DNA from: Trichoplusia ni
Lineage: Eukaryota > Arthropoda > Insecta > Lepidoptera > Noctuidae
Reading direction: 5' to 3'
DNA length: 64,000 bases
Assembly (NCBI RefSeq): GCF_003590095.1
Contig: NC_039499.1
Location: 1,426,001 to 1,490,000, forward strand
Shown here: positions 21,718-33,140 of the stretch, piece after piece
How the letters are laid out: every line of letters starts with the position of its first letter
Position numbering within the stretch: the first letter of the stretch is position 1
Position numbers and translations under genes: made by a program
The notes under the pieces: model-generated
Told to the model about the DNA's origin: nothing
Databases searched by the model: none
Seen by the model: the letters and a program-made list of their open reading frames with translations, nothing else

Positions 21718-24700
21718 TTATATCACTTCAACTAATTCTTCAATCCGCGTCACTTTATCATCAGTCTTTCCTGCGTCATCGTTCTCGAATGCTTCGCTAA
21801 ACATTTTGTCAAGTATCATTTTCATTTGCTTTACGAACCTTTTTAGGTTGATATGTGACAAAATACCTTGTTCGGTCACAGGAGCTAGCTTTTCTTTATC
21901 CTTTTCGGTATTTTTAAACAAATTATTCAAAATATAAGATACAGCTTGAGTAACAGCTTCTTCCCATTCCTGTAATAGATCAAGCTTGTGAAAAATGTTT
22001 AAATTAGTGTGGCTACGTCTCTCGGACATCCAACGAAAGATCTTTTTAGCAAGTCTTCTATTTCAGCTAGGCAAACAGAAAAAGCAATCAAATACCGCTA
22101 TCATTCGTTTTAATCTCATTTGATCTCTCATTCGTGAGGATCAGTCCCTAAAATTAGGCCGGTTCTCGATGCTCTCCGCGAACTTACTTGATAATGTTCG
22201 TAAAGTGAACCCAGTGACAGCATTTCTTCTACCAGCGTTATCTTTAAGTCATCTTGACTGAATTGCTTCAAAACATAAATGATGAGATGACCCACACTGG
22301 TTAAGCTACTGCCTGCTCTAAAATGAGAAAACATAACTCATTTAACATCATAGCATAGTTATAGCTAATAAGCATCAAGAGTTAGCACACTTACATACCT
22401 GCACACAGCCTCCTTGCAGTCTATTATTTGGTGTACTACTTTAATGAGACTTTGATGTGTGTCTTTCATAAGATATTCCAAGGGATCGCAATCTCCTGGT
22501 GGCAAAGAACCATATTGTACTAATAACCTTCGTTGCACCAATGTAAACTGTTTCTGACGGACGTTCAGCTCGTCCTATCAAGAAAAAGAGGTATTAACAA
22601 GTATACTTTAAAATTAAAAATCATCGGCTCCAAAAATTACCTCCAAATCTTTCAATTTGATCCGTTCCTTAGCATGCATTTCAACACATTTTAGGAACCG
22701 ATGAACAAGTTGCTTTACAAATTCCTTGTCAAGTTTTATCTGGAATCTGAAATCCTTGATGCCCATTCTTATGTAGTGATCTGACAATCGAATTAAAAAA
22801 TTGTCTAGAATTGAAGTTATTTCAGTGAAGTCATCCGCCTCCATTGAGTATTGTTCAACATCCGTTTTTATTGTGACAGTCCGTTTTGTAGATCTGTACA
22901 TGAATGTTAAAATGTCGCCGTGTTTCTTAATCTCATCTTCGGAAAAGTCTAAAAGAAAACATATTTTTGACTTAACAAATTAAATTGTTGAAAGACTTCC
23001 TTAACTTCCCAAGATATAGTGAACTACACCTACCTGTAAATATCTTTGAAAATTCTATGCAAGAATGATTTGTTTGAATGCGTAACTTGTAGCGGCTTTC
23101 CGGAACAGTTTCAGAAAGTGTGCAGTAAAGACTAAGCGGCAGCAAAACTTTCCTGTTCAGTACAACAATTTTTCCAGTATTATCGGTTACAGAAAATAAT
23201 ATTTTGACCCAACTCTCAGATACATCAGCTTCACACGTTAGGAACACTTGGTTCTCAATGATTTCTGTACCATTAACACCATCCAAACATACTGTTGATT
23301 CGGAACACGAAAACGGTGATGAGCAAATGTAAGTCACTTGAACACTTTGAATATACTTAGGATCGTCACACGATAGCATGATCACGACTGGACACATCAA
23401 TAAATGAAGTGCTTCGTTATTTTCGTTATTAAATTCCTGAAATAAATTTTGGACTGGTTTGCCTACATCAGCTTTTATTTTGAGTATCTCGCCCACGATT
23501 GATCTTCTATGGTCTGCATCTAAAAATAAAAATTAGGTATCTATGAGCAGCGTATCAATCAATGGTACTGAATCATATTTTGATAGACCAGGATGCGGAC
23601 ACGCTCATAGCATTGTCGGCGACACTACACAGAATACATGTTTTATACTTTTTCTCCATAGACAATTGGTTTTGAAACATACCGTCATTATTGTTTAATA
23701 TATTTCTTAAAGAATCCTCGGCTACTTCCAATTCAGCCTGAACTTGTTCCGGATCAGTGACGTCATTAATCATTGTTGGAGCATTTGAGTTGAGGTCAGG
23801 CTCGGTGCCTATGTAACCAACATTGACTATTCCATTACTCGAGAGTGTGACCAGACCACCAGGTAAGGACTTTAAGAAGCATCTGGATATACATATCGCT
23901 GGACTTAACAAGGAACAAGACCACAATAAGGTTGTTCCTTCATAGATAAATAATTTGGAATCATCAGACGTCACCATTACAAGCAGTCGAGCTCCTGGCT
24001 CTGTAATTGCGAGAACAGTCGATATTAATTCAGATAATTATCGGACGCAGAAAACATGCGAGCAATGCTATTTTGCGGTACTTACCATAGTACCACCCTA
24101 TCAGATAGGCATAAAAGCAGACCGGGATAAAATCAAATTTTATCATGTACTTCATCAGCCCATTGTCTTGGAAACAGTAGACATGTCTCTCACCTAATGC
24201 TAATATACTTGAGAAGTTACTGCTAGTCTGGAAGATAACATATCAAAGTCCGGTCAAATTAGACATTCAAGGTTACAATAATTCGCATAGAACCGAAAAT
24301 TGGTATGCTTATTCGAAACAACATGAAAATTAAATGGGAAAATCACGAAATGATGTGAAGTCTGGAATATGGATTAATAAAAGTGATGTTTTTGGGTGTT
24401 GGTAACCGCAGTCGAGAAAAAAGCCTAGTGTTATAGACTAACACGTCAAGTCCGCGAGACGCGGATTCTACACTCTTGGAGTATTCCGATTTTGGATTAT
24501 TCCGTGCACATGATTTGAATATTTGTGAAACTTGCGCGACACCAGGATAAAATTCCTAAATCACTACAAGTTATTTTTCTCTGCGGACGGTGAGTTTTGG
24601 GTAGCTCACCGTGTCGGCACGGTTATACTACTTAGGTATAATGGTGACGGTGAGTTCGTGTTCCACGCGTATCTCAAAGAAATGTCAGCAAGCGGGAATG

Positions 24701-26041
24701 TCCGATAGGGTTAAAAAGTACTATATATTTGACACTCTCTTCTGCTTAACACAAAGCGGGAGGAGTCTTCGGTTTTGGGTAGAAAAAGATTAAACAAAAG
24801 CCGCCATAGATTTAGAATAAGTAACTTTATCCATACCTGAATTACTTGCACTCGTGAAATTTCTTCGCCTGCGTTGTAAACCCATTGCGGAATATTCTTT
24901 TTACTCTGTCTCAAGTTTAGCTCACTAAATTCTCTTAGCTGTTGGTAACTATAAAGGTTGAAATTGGTTTAACTTGCAATAATATCCTATCTTCAACAAG
25001 TGAGCTACCAATAAGATTTAGCTCTCTTTGCTCCCAAATACTTGTAAAACAAAATAAAACATAGATTTTAATAAAAGTGCAGTTCTTACCTGTATATTTC
25101 CAGTAGCCAGGTCGATTTACAAATGACGAAGGTATCGCTACTTGCAATATAACAAATAGGTGAAGGTATAATGACGTCACTAAATAAGCACATGAACAGA
25201 AACGTGTCCTGATCAAAGAAGCTCAGACTACCGTCCAAACTTTGTATGCAGATAAAATCTCGCGTCCTAATGTTACCGAAGGGGCCGCATGTCAAGCTAT
25301 CTGCTTTTCTCGTGAAAGAATGTTTCATGATTGGCTCAAAATAGTTTTGATCACCTGAAAGATTTCAACGCATATAAAATAACAAAACGGTTACAACAAA
25401 ATATCTTTAAAAAGGCTCCTTATCACGAGTTGCCAGTATTTAACGTTTGTTAAAGTCGGTAAATAAATATCCACTCTAAAAAACGTTTCCACCCTTACCG
25501 GCTTCCATGTGGCCTTCCTTTCTTTGTAACTGATATATTTCATAGCTTTGCGGATGCAAAACTATTATCTGACGATCTTGAGTATTTCTGTAATTAAATT
25601 TATTTTCAAATAAAATGTTAAATTTTGAAATTCTCTACAAACGCAAGTGACAAACTACATTTTTTCATGCAAAAAAAAAGCTATTAAGCTGTGGTCGCGA
25701 GAAAGCATCGATAAGGACTAGACACGGAGCAAATCAAATATTGTGACAGCCTGAAAATTATATTAAAAATAGAACTGTTAGATTTACCCAGTAAACTTTC
25801 CAGTCTCTATTTGCAGGACAATGTCAATCAATTGAGTTTCTAATAAAGTATTTGATGATTCTTGCTCTATCGGTTTGTAGACTTTTAATAATGATCCTTC
25901 ACCGACAATAATACAATCGCTGTCGGAGTGAGAGTTAAACTTATCTATTTTAAGACAGTTAGCATTTTGCATTCCATCATTGGACAGCTCATTTTGTTGT
26001 TTATCATTTGACCACCATTGCTTAACTTTAAAAATAGACAT
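21718..26041 (-). CDS. BBS9: Bardet-Biedl syndrome 9 protein (PTHB1)
   Basis: Eleven exons on the minus strand: 26041-25788, 25587-25499, 25354-25090, 24948-24837, 24227-24086, 24000-23683, 23519-23034, 22948-22641, 22574-22399, 22317-22188 and 21969-21718, totalling 843 residues against about 887 in human. The N-terminus MSIFKVKQWW, then GSLLKVYKP, RTRDFICIQSLDGSLSFFDQ, YCFQDNGLMKYM and VTLSSNGIVNVGYIGTEPD, follow the N-terminal beta-propeller of PTHB1. The C-terminal half holds the appendage, platform and helical regions (for example DHYIRMGIKDF). BBS9 is a core subunit of the BBSome, which carries membrane proteins in and out of cilia. It converges on the AK9-like gene and diverges from caspase-1. 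Start chosen: the ATG at 26041, because it aligns with the conserved MSxFKxxxWW; an in-frame ATG lies upstream at 26068. Confidence 0.92.
24228..24836. other. BBS9 intron 4
   Basis: 609-bp intron, the longest in the gene. No exon-like segment or recognised repeat was seen in it. Confidence 0.5.
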
Positions 26042-26799
26042 TTTTCTAATAAATTTAACACGATACACTCAATGTACTGTAGTCGTAATGTTGTCATAGT
26101 AACACACCACTTAATTTGGTAAACAAATTCTTACTGATCGTGATACTTTTGTAAAGATATGTACGCTGTAAGCCTTAAAGTGCTTCATCGCACTTGCTGA
26201 AGTGTTTTTAGAAGCCTTTAGCCAGAGAAAATAAAATGTTTCTTTTCTTACCAAGTGTTAAAGTTAAAGCTTAAAAGAATATTATTAAGTATTTTGATTA
26301 AGCAAGATTACAGAATTTTATTGTAAGCCAAAAGCCAAAGGTCTTTATTAAAATCTTACAATAGTTTGTGTCTATTGTTTGTAATACGTTCTTATTCCCT
26401 TGACCCCTTTTTATTTTATTTTTTCAATGATAAGTTGAAAAAAGAATTAATGATATTTTATAAATAGAATTAAAAACAAACATGATTTTATTTATAGGAA
26501 GATGTAGTCAGTAGATGAGTCTGTTTTTTTTGTAATAAGTCTGAATCATGTACATTTCTCGGAAAAATATGTGGTAACATTGCCACCTCCCCACCGCCTA
26601 AAAGCTGTGCGGCAGTGTATGTAAGCCTTCTGTCAACACTGAGACAAGTGTCAAGAGTGAAAAAGTGCTGTGCTTTTAGACTTTTTGATTGTCACGTATC
26701 GTATCAAGTGTTTTTTTGAGAAAACATATTTTTGAGTTTGATTTTGAGTATTTGACTAATATTTCATTCGATCCCTGGATAGCTTAGAAAACGATCAAA
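26042..26799. promoter_or_regulatory. divergent promoter region of BBS9 and caspase-1
   Basis: 758 bp separate the two start codons, which point away from each other. The GC-richer block at 26580-26660 lies nearer the caspase start and could be its 5' UTR/promoter. No clear TATA box was recognised. Confidence 0.5.
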
Positions 26800-27684
26800 A
26801 TGCTGGACGGTGAATCCCAGGACAATGGTTTTGTGGAAACAGAACAAAGACCTAATGGTGGCGGCGATGAAGGCGACGCACTGGGTAGCCATGAATCTTC
26901 GCAGTCGCGTCGTTATGCCAAAATGCCCGTGGATAAAAACGCTCCTTATTACAACATGAATCATAAGTATCGTGGTATGGCGATTATTTTTAATCACGAA
27001 CACTTCGATATTCACAGCCTGAAGTCACGCACTGGCACTAACGTCGACAGTGACAATCTTGCCAAAGTTCTCAAGGGTTTGGGCTTCCGCGTTACCGTGT
27101 TGACTAACTTAAAGTCTGAAGAAATTTTGAAATACGTCCAGCAAACAGCGGATATGGACCACTCAGACAGTGACTGCCTACTTATTGCTGTGCTAACACA
27201 TGGAGAGCTGGGAATGTTGTATGCTAAAGATACACATTACAAGCCAGAAAACTTGTGGTATTACTTCACTGGTGATAAGTGTCCAACACTTGCCGGAAAG
27301 CCTAAGCTGTTTTTTATTCAAGCTTGCCAGGGCGATAAATTGGATGGTGGTGTAACTCTAAGCCGCACTGAGACAGATGGCTCACCCTCTACTTCATACA
27401 AAATTCCTGTGCATGCAGACTTTTTGATTGTGTTCTCCACCGTGCCTGGATACTACTCTTGGAGGAACACAACTCGTGGTTCTTGGTTTATGCAAGCATT
27501 GTGTGAAGAGTTACGCTATGCAGGAACTGAAAGGGATATCTTAACACTGCTTACTTTTGTTTGTCAGAGAGTTGCACTTGATTTTGAATCGAACACTCCA
27601 GATCTGATGCCAATGCACCAGCAGAAGCAGGTTCCTTGCATCACAAGCATGCTCACTCGTCTACTTGTATTTGGTAAAAAGTAA
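26800..27684 (+). CDS. effector caspase-1, copy A (drICE/Sf-caspase-1 type)
   Basis: 294 residues, one exon. His134 lies in THGELG and Cys176 in FFIQACQG, the catalytic dyad of caspases. Likely processing sites are DEGD (23-26), which would release a short prodomain, and TETD (190-193) between large and small subunits. The C-terminal small subunit contains VPGYYSWRN, SWFMQALCEEL and ends LLVFGKK. As remembered, it resembles Spodoptera frugiperda caspase-1 closely, including the DEGD site. It executes apoptosis in the cytosol. This copy retains the original upstream region shared with BBS9. A near-identical copy follows 1,427 bp downstream. Confidence 0.95.
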   Translation: MLDGESQDNGFVETEQRPNGGGDEGDALGSHESSQSRRYAKMPVDKNAPYYNMNHKYRGMAIIFNHEHFDIHSLKSRTGTNVDSDNLAKVLKGLGFRVTVLTNLKSEEILKYVQQTADMDHSDSDCLLIAVLTHGELGMLYAKDTHYKPENLWYYFTGDKCPTLAGKPKLFFIQACQGDKLDGGVTLSRTETDGSPSTSYKIPVHADFLIVFSTVPGYYSWRNTTRGSWFMQALCEELRYAGTERDILTLLTFVCQRVALDFESNTPDLMPMHQQKQVPCITSMLTRLLVFGKK

Positions 27685-27760
27685 TAATGTTGGTTAAGTT
27701 CTTGATCTTATACCTATGTTAGGTATTCAATTGTCTTGATAGTTTAAGTTTTTTATAATA

Positions 27761-27766
27761 AATAAA
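27761..27766 (+). terminator. poly(A) signal, caspase copy A
   Basis: AATAAA 77 bases after the stop; the equivalent in copy B is at 29188-29193. Confidence 0.6.
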
Positions 27767-28226
27767 ATTTAGTGAACAATTCCTGATTACCTAAGTAGAA
27801 AATAATGTTCCATGACAGTTGAACAAATGTTTGTTAGTTAAATGCATTATTCTTGTGAGATTAGATCTGGATTTCTTTGTTTGAAGAAATTTGTATTTAC
27901 ATGTAAGGTCAAAGTTGCCATAGACAAGGGCAAAGTCTTTTTGTTGTGCTTGTAATAGAAAACAATGAAATTAGATTTTATATTATTTTCTTTTTATTCA
28001 TTTCGTTTACTAAATTTTGCTCAAAATTTAATAAGTGTGATAATATTAATGATAAAATGTGATTCAATTACTACATGATACATAAATTGTATTTGTAATT
28101 CCAGTTGAAATATTATGTCAGTGTGTACTTAAATAATGAAACATGCATTTAATAAAAGAACAATTATACATTAATGTTACATATCAAAGTGTCAAATACT
28201 ATTAAACTCAAAATGCAATGATCAAA

Positions 28227-29111
28227 ATGCTGGACGGTGAATCCCAGGACAATGGTTTTGTGGAAACAGAACAAAGACCTAATGGTGGCGGCGATGAAGG
28301 CGACGCACTGGGTAGCCATGAATCTTCGCAGTCGCGTCGTTATGCCAAAATGCCCGTGGATAAAAACGCTCCTTATTACAACATGAATCATAAGTATCGT
28401 GGTATGGCGATTATTTTTAATCACGAACACTTCGATATTCACAGCCTGAAGTCACGCACTGGCACTAACGTCGACAGTGACAATCTTGCCAAAGTTCTCA
28501 AGGGTTTGGGCTTCCGCGTTACCGTGTTGACTAACTTAAAGTCTGAAGAAATTTTGAAATACGTCCAGCAAACAGCGGATATGGACCACTCAGACAGTGA
28601 CTGCCTACTTATTGCTGTGCTAACACATGGAGAGCTGGGAATGTTGTATGCTAAAGATACACATTCCAAGCCAGAAAACTTGTGGTATTACTTCACTGGT
28701 GATAAGTGTCCAACACTTGCCGGAAAGCCTAAGCTGTTTTTTATTCAAGCTTGCCAGGGCGATAAATTGGATGGTGGTGTAACTCTAAGCCGCACTGAGA
28801 CAGATGGCTCACCCTCTACTTCATACAAAATTCCTGTGCATGCAGACTTTTTGATTGTGTTCTCCACCGTGCCTGGATACTACTCTTGGAGGAACACAAC
28901 TCGTGGTTCTTGGTTTATGCAAGCATTGTGTGAAGAGTTACGCTATGCAGGAACTGAAAGGGATATCTTAACACTGCTTACTTTTGTTTGTCAGAGAGTT
29001 GCACTTGATTTTGAATCGAACACTCCAGATCTGATGCCAATGCACCAGCAGAAGCAGGTTCCTTGCATCACAAGCATGCTCACTCGTCTACTTGTATTTG
29101 GTAAAAAGTAA
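28227..29111 (+). CDS. effector caspase-1, copy B
   Basis: Same 294-residue protein as copy A except Ser instead of Tyr in THYKPEN (residue 147), a few residues after the catalytic His. An ATG at 28218, created by the duplication junction, would add three residues (MIK); I keep 28227 because it matches copy A. The catalytic His134 and Cys176 are intact. The copy has no promoter of its own: its upstream sequence is the 3' UTR of copy A. Expression would need read-through, a new start within that UTR, or splicing. It keeps the original downstream 3' region. An assembly or haplotype duplication could also explain it. Confidence 0.88.
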   Translation: MLDGESQDNGFVETEQRPNGGGDEGDALGSHESSQSRRYAKMPVDKNAPYYNMNHKYRGMAIIFNHEHFDIHSLKSRTGTNVDSDNLAKVLKGLGFRVTVLTNLKSEEILKYVQQTADMDHSDSDCLLIAVLTHGELGMLYAKDTHSKPENLWYYFTGDKCPTLAGKPKLFFIQACQGDKLDGGVTLSRTETDGSPSTSYKIPVHADFLIVFSTVPGYYSWRNTTRGSWFMQALCEELRYAGTERDILTLLTFVCQRVALDFESNTPDLMPMHQQKQVPCITSMLTRLLVFGKK

Positions 29112-29635
29112 TAATGTTGGTTAAGTTCTTGATCTTATACCTATGTTAGGTATTCAATTGTCTTGATAGTTTAAGTTTTTTATAATAAATAAAATTTAGT
29201 GAACAATTCCTGATTACCTAAGTAGAAAATAATGTTCCATGACAGTTGAACAAATGTTTGTTAGTTAAATGCATTATTCTTGTGAGATTAGATCTGGATT
29301 TCTTTGTTTGAAGAAATTTGTATTTACATGTAAGGTCAAAGTTGCCATAGACAAGGGCAAAGTCTTTTTGTTGTGCTTGTAATAGAAAACAATGAAATTA
29401 GATTTTATATTATTTTCTTTTTATTCATTTCGTTTACTAAATTTTGCTCAAAATTTAATAAGTGTGATAATATTAATGATAAAATGTGATTCAATTACTA
29501 CATGATACATAAATTGTATTTGTAATTCCAGTTGAAATATTATGTCAGTGTGTACTTAAATAATGAAACATGCATTTAATAAAAGAACAATTATACATTA
29601 ATGTTACATATCAAAGTGTCAAATACTATTAAACT

Positions 29636-31332
29636 ATTGCATCATATTTTGTGAACCTAAGAGTTAATAATTTCATTAGATTTTTAGTTTAATTCCAGTT
29701 TTGTTATGTTTAATGTTTTTGCATTATTCTTGTCATTAATAGAAAAGTTCTTCTTTTATCTTTAAAAGCATTTATTGTTGTATTAGTTTTTAGTTCTCAT
29801 TTTCTCAAAATCCTGGGCAATAGTTAATTATGTTTATTTTTACAATTTTTGGTGGTTGTATGAACAGTGCCCATGTTGCATGCCAGTGTGTCATAGTAAA
29901 TTATCTGTATGAAGTAAACATACTTTGCTTTGTTAAGCTTAAAATAGTTGTAAAACATGAAACATTTAGATTGAAATTGTGATAAAGGCGCATTATTGAC
30001 TGATCTAAATAAGATTGTATAGGATACAAAGTGTCTGTGAGGAGTTATTAACTATGTATCGTAACAGCTACATTAAAAATATTCATAGTGTACTAAAATT
30101 ATTGTGCCTTGTTAGTTCAACATTTTGAAAATATAGATTTTGTCATAATTTTGATGATGTTCAAATAATAATCTCCTCATAGAATTTTGGTGTGATGAAA
30201 TGGATTGTATTTTTATAAATGCTTATTAAAGTAAACTATAAGCAATAAATTTCTTCAAATTTCAATGTTTTTTTTTACTTTTCAACCTTATTACTATTCG
30301 GAATCTTGAAGAAACAGGCAAAGAAAAGCAGAGCAATAAGTTTTTTAAGCTCGTAAGGTAATATAGGGTCTGGGAAAATACGTTATTCTATATTGGTATA
30401 AAAGGGGTTTAAATACGCATTTATTCATTTAACTTGTATGTATTGATACGTAATGCGAAAGACAAGTCGTTATGGCAATATTTAGAATAAACACATAATA
30501 AAGTATAATATACATTGAATAAAGAAGAATATAACTACTACTAGCAGGCATTTTTACCTATAAAGCATATTCTCAAAGTTATAATAAATAAGTAACTACC
30601 AGTAAAATCTTATCACAATTCGTCCAATCGACTATTTTAAATATTTAAATTTAAAAAAACGAAAATGGTTTGAATTCAACTGTCAAAGCTACGGCCTGGT
30701 CATGCCAAAAGGTATTATACACCGTGGGAAAGATCTCCGCACCTGGGTTATGACGTCATGCAAACTAGAGATACCAAAAAAAAACGAAGTAAAAATAAAA
30801 TTAATGTTTTGTTCGTGAGTGTATCTAATTATATTTTGTACGTTTTAACATTAGTAGTTTAGAAGGTAACAATTTTGGAAAAGCCTCTACACCTCAAATG
30901 GCGAGGGGAAGCGCAGTCCAGCGAAATGCGCAGATATTTAATTTCCAACGGGTTATACCTACAGTGTTTATTATCGCTCGTGTCCTTAATTTATCGTCCA
31001 TGTAAGTTAGCACGTACCTTCCTACATGACCTCATTAGTTGGATGCGAATGCGTAAATAATTAGTGCGCATTATAATAATATGATAATGAAACGCTAGCT
31101 TTCAGCAAAACATAATATTCAACCTTGATAGACCACCGCAATTCCCAGCAATAGTTACAAGGGCATTAGAAACTTAGTAACTTATTTACTTGATAAATGA
31201 CATTCAATTTATGTAGTTATTTTTTGAGAAGTTGTGGGTATATAAACTATTAAATAAATGCTTTCACTAGTTTTTATTAAATAACTAAAGGTACCTACTG
31301 CTATGTTAAGAACAAAAATCACGTCTCGCCAT
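29636..31332. other. 3' flank of caspase copy B and intergenic DNA
   Basis: AT-rich sequence with an AATAAA near 30243 that may be the distal poly(A) signal of the original caspase gene. No gene or repeat was recognised further on. Confidence 0.45.
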
Positions 31333-31594
31333 AAAGGTGCGACCTCATGTAGTCGCTCGTCGCTGGTCACGACGCGACCCTGCGTTGCTGATCACCTAAC
31401 CTCGTTCGTATCCCGTGGCAGTGATACAAGTGAAGGAAATAGGAGCCTTGCCTCGTTTGATGTCGACTTGTCCCTCCGCTCACTCTCGATCTTTTACTAG
31501 CGATAAAGCTCAACATTTTAAAGTTTGTGTCGCTACATATCACGTAATCATATTTGGCGGTGGAAATGAGCGGCCGCATGAGGCCGCACCTTTA
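31332..31594. mobile_element. candidate MITE
   Basis: Ends are inverted repeats: TAAAGGTGCGACCTCATG at 31332-31349 and its inverse, with one mismatch, at 31577-31594. The outermost TA on each side could be a TA target duplication. The 263-bp length and lack of coding capacity fit a MITE; the family is not identified. Confidence 0.6.
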
Positions 31595-32326
31595 AGTCAA
31601 TGTCCGACGACGGTACCCATAGCGACACAGTCATCGACATAATATTATAATAATGGACAAGTTGTAAGCGTATAATCTGCAGTAATTTTTTGGTTAGAAA
31701 AGAGCGAGAGAGATGGCCTAAGCTTTCGGTCTAGCGCTATCTCTTTCATCGTAGATGATTGGCGCTCAGTTTTCATGACAAGCACGGCATAATTATGTAA
31801 TTATAAATTTTAAAGAGATAAAGATAAACGGAAACTTTGTTTCCTCTCTTTCTTTCGGAATGCCAAAAATCTCAACTGGAAGGCATGACCACCATGATGA
31901 AAATGCCGATGACCTCAGCCTTTATTTCTAAAAGCTGTTTGAGCAGCAAGGGTGCGCGGGCGCTGGTTTTATTAGGCTTGTTTTAAAGAAGACAGAAAAT
32001 CTACCTAAGTTTTTCGTGTATTTTTTATAATTGATGTGGCAATATTACTTTCTAAAGTTAACCCGGGATTTCTAGAATACCTACTTATTGTATCATCTTT
32101 CATCATACATTGCTGCATCGACTAGACACGTAAAACAAAATTAAGCTCGTAATTTCCGCTAAAAAGATAATTTGTAGATAATTAATAGATGCTCATATTC
32201 AAACTCAATTGCGATACGATAGTATTTTTTTTAAAATAATAATGGAAAATAACTACGTCACAGGAAGTTAAAAGAAAAGGAGAATCACTACAGCATGTAA
32301 GCAATGCTTCAAATTGTGGCAAAAGC
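31595..32326. other. intergenic, no gene recognised
   Basis: Nothing supported. A short purine-rich block near 31700-31740 is the only feature noticed. Confidence 0.4.
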
Positions 32327-32757
32327 GATCCGTGGTGTCATTTAGCAGAAAATAATTGCCCTACACTTACTGAAAAGCCGAAGTTATTTTTCATTCAAGC
32401 CTGCCAAGGCGAACATTTCGACGAAGCTGCGAAGATATCATACTATCAAGAAACATCGAAACTGACGGATGGTACGAATCGCATAAATATTCGACTGAAC
32501 CGAATTTCTTAATAGCGTTGTCGACAACGCCAGGATACGTGTCTTGGCGAAGCAGAAATGTTGGTACTCCGTGTGCAGGGAACTGTACAATACTTCAGAG
32601 TTGGACGTTACATCCTGACGGTTATGACTGGCGTGTGTCAGAATGTTGCCTTAGACTTTGAGTCAGTAACATGCGAACCAAAAAAACAAATTCCATGTAT
32701 TATGAGTACGCTAACTCGTCGTCTTGTGTTTTCAAAGAAACAAAAGACGAAGTACTA
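32327..32757 (+). pseudogene. diverged caspase relic
   Basis: Translated pieces match the caspase large-subunit end and the small subunit. CPTLTEKPKLFFIQACQGE has the catalytic Cys codon at 32402-32404. After a frame change near 32470 comes NFLIALSTTPGYVSWRS. A garbled CREL region follows. In the last frame, VCQNVALDFES and CIMSTLTRRLVFSKK lead to the stop at 32755. At least two frameshifts, a short loss in the SWFMQALCEEL region and no upstream half make it non-functional. It is much less similar to copies A and B than they are to each other, so it is an older paralogue. Confidence 0.85.
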
Positions 32758-32865
32758 ATTGAAATTAGTAATTGAGTTCCGAAGCAAAGATAAGGTTTTC
32801 TGTACGTGACAATGATTACAAACATGTATCGTAGTTACTATGGCTGTATTTTAACGGGTGGGTAT

Positions 32866-33140
32866 AGTTACCGGCACGGATCTTGAGCGCTGACCTTCAC
32901 CTGCGCAGAAGTTATTTTTTGGGTCCCTTTTGCGGTATGAAGTGAGGCGCGGGGCGGACTAAAGTGCAGTGATTGGCCTGCACCGCATCGCGTCATAGCC
33001 GTCACTAGTGATTCATTCTTTGATACAGTTGCATGCATCTCAAGACGGCTCAAGATTGGCGTTTGATTTTGTCATGAGTGTACGATGCGCAAAGCGATCC
33101 CCACTCTTCCGCCGAGCGCTCAAGATCCGTTCCGGTAACT
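32866..33140. mobile_element. MITE with about 26-bp inverted termini
   Basis: Left end AGTTACCGGCACGGATCTTG, continuing AGCGCT, mirrors the right end with one mismatch. GTAT precedes the left end and follows the right end, a possible 4-bp target duplication. The sequence is familiar from moth genomes. It begins about 110 bp after the caspase relic. Confidence 0.75.

Larger units (their letters stand above)
26793..29635 (+). repeat. 1.4-kb tandem duplication of caspase-1 with its 3' UTR
   Basis: Unit A is 26793-28208 and unit B 28220-29635 (offset 1,427). Reading both, I found a single difference, A at 27239 versus C at 28666 (Tyr to Ser). An 11-bp junction (28209-28219) separates them. The duplicated block begins only seven bases before the ATG and ends in the 3' UTR. 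Confidence 0.93.

Noticed and set aside
24957..25089. Coding extension of BBS9 (YLGAKRAKSYW-type reading) before exon 4
   Set aside because: It ends in a stop; the acceptor TATAG at 24949 gives an in-frame exon that matches the family.
28218..28226. Caspase copy B starting with MIK at 28218
   Set aside because: This ATG was formed at the duplication junction; the conserved start is at 28227.
31303..31642. Open frames near 31.3-31.6 kb as genes
   Set aside because: They lie within or across the candidate MITE and have no protein similarity.
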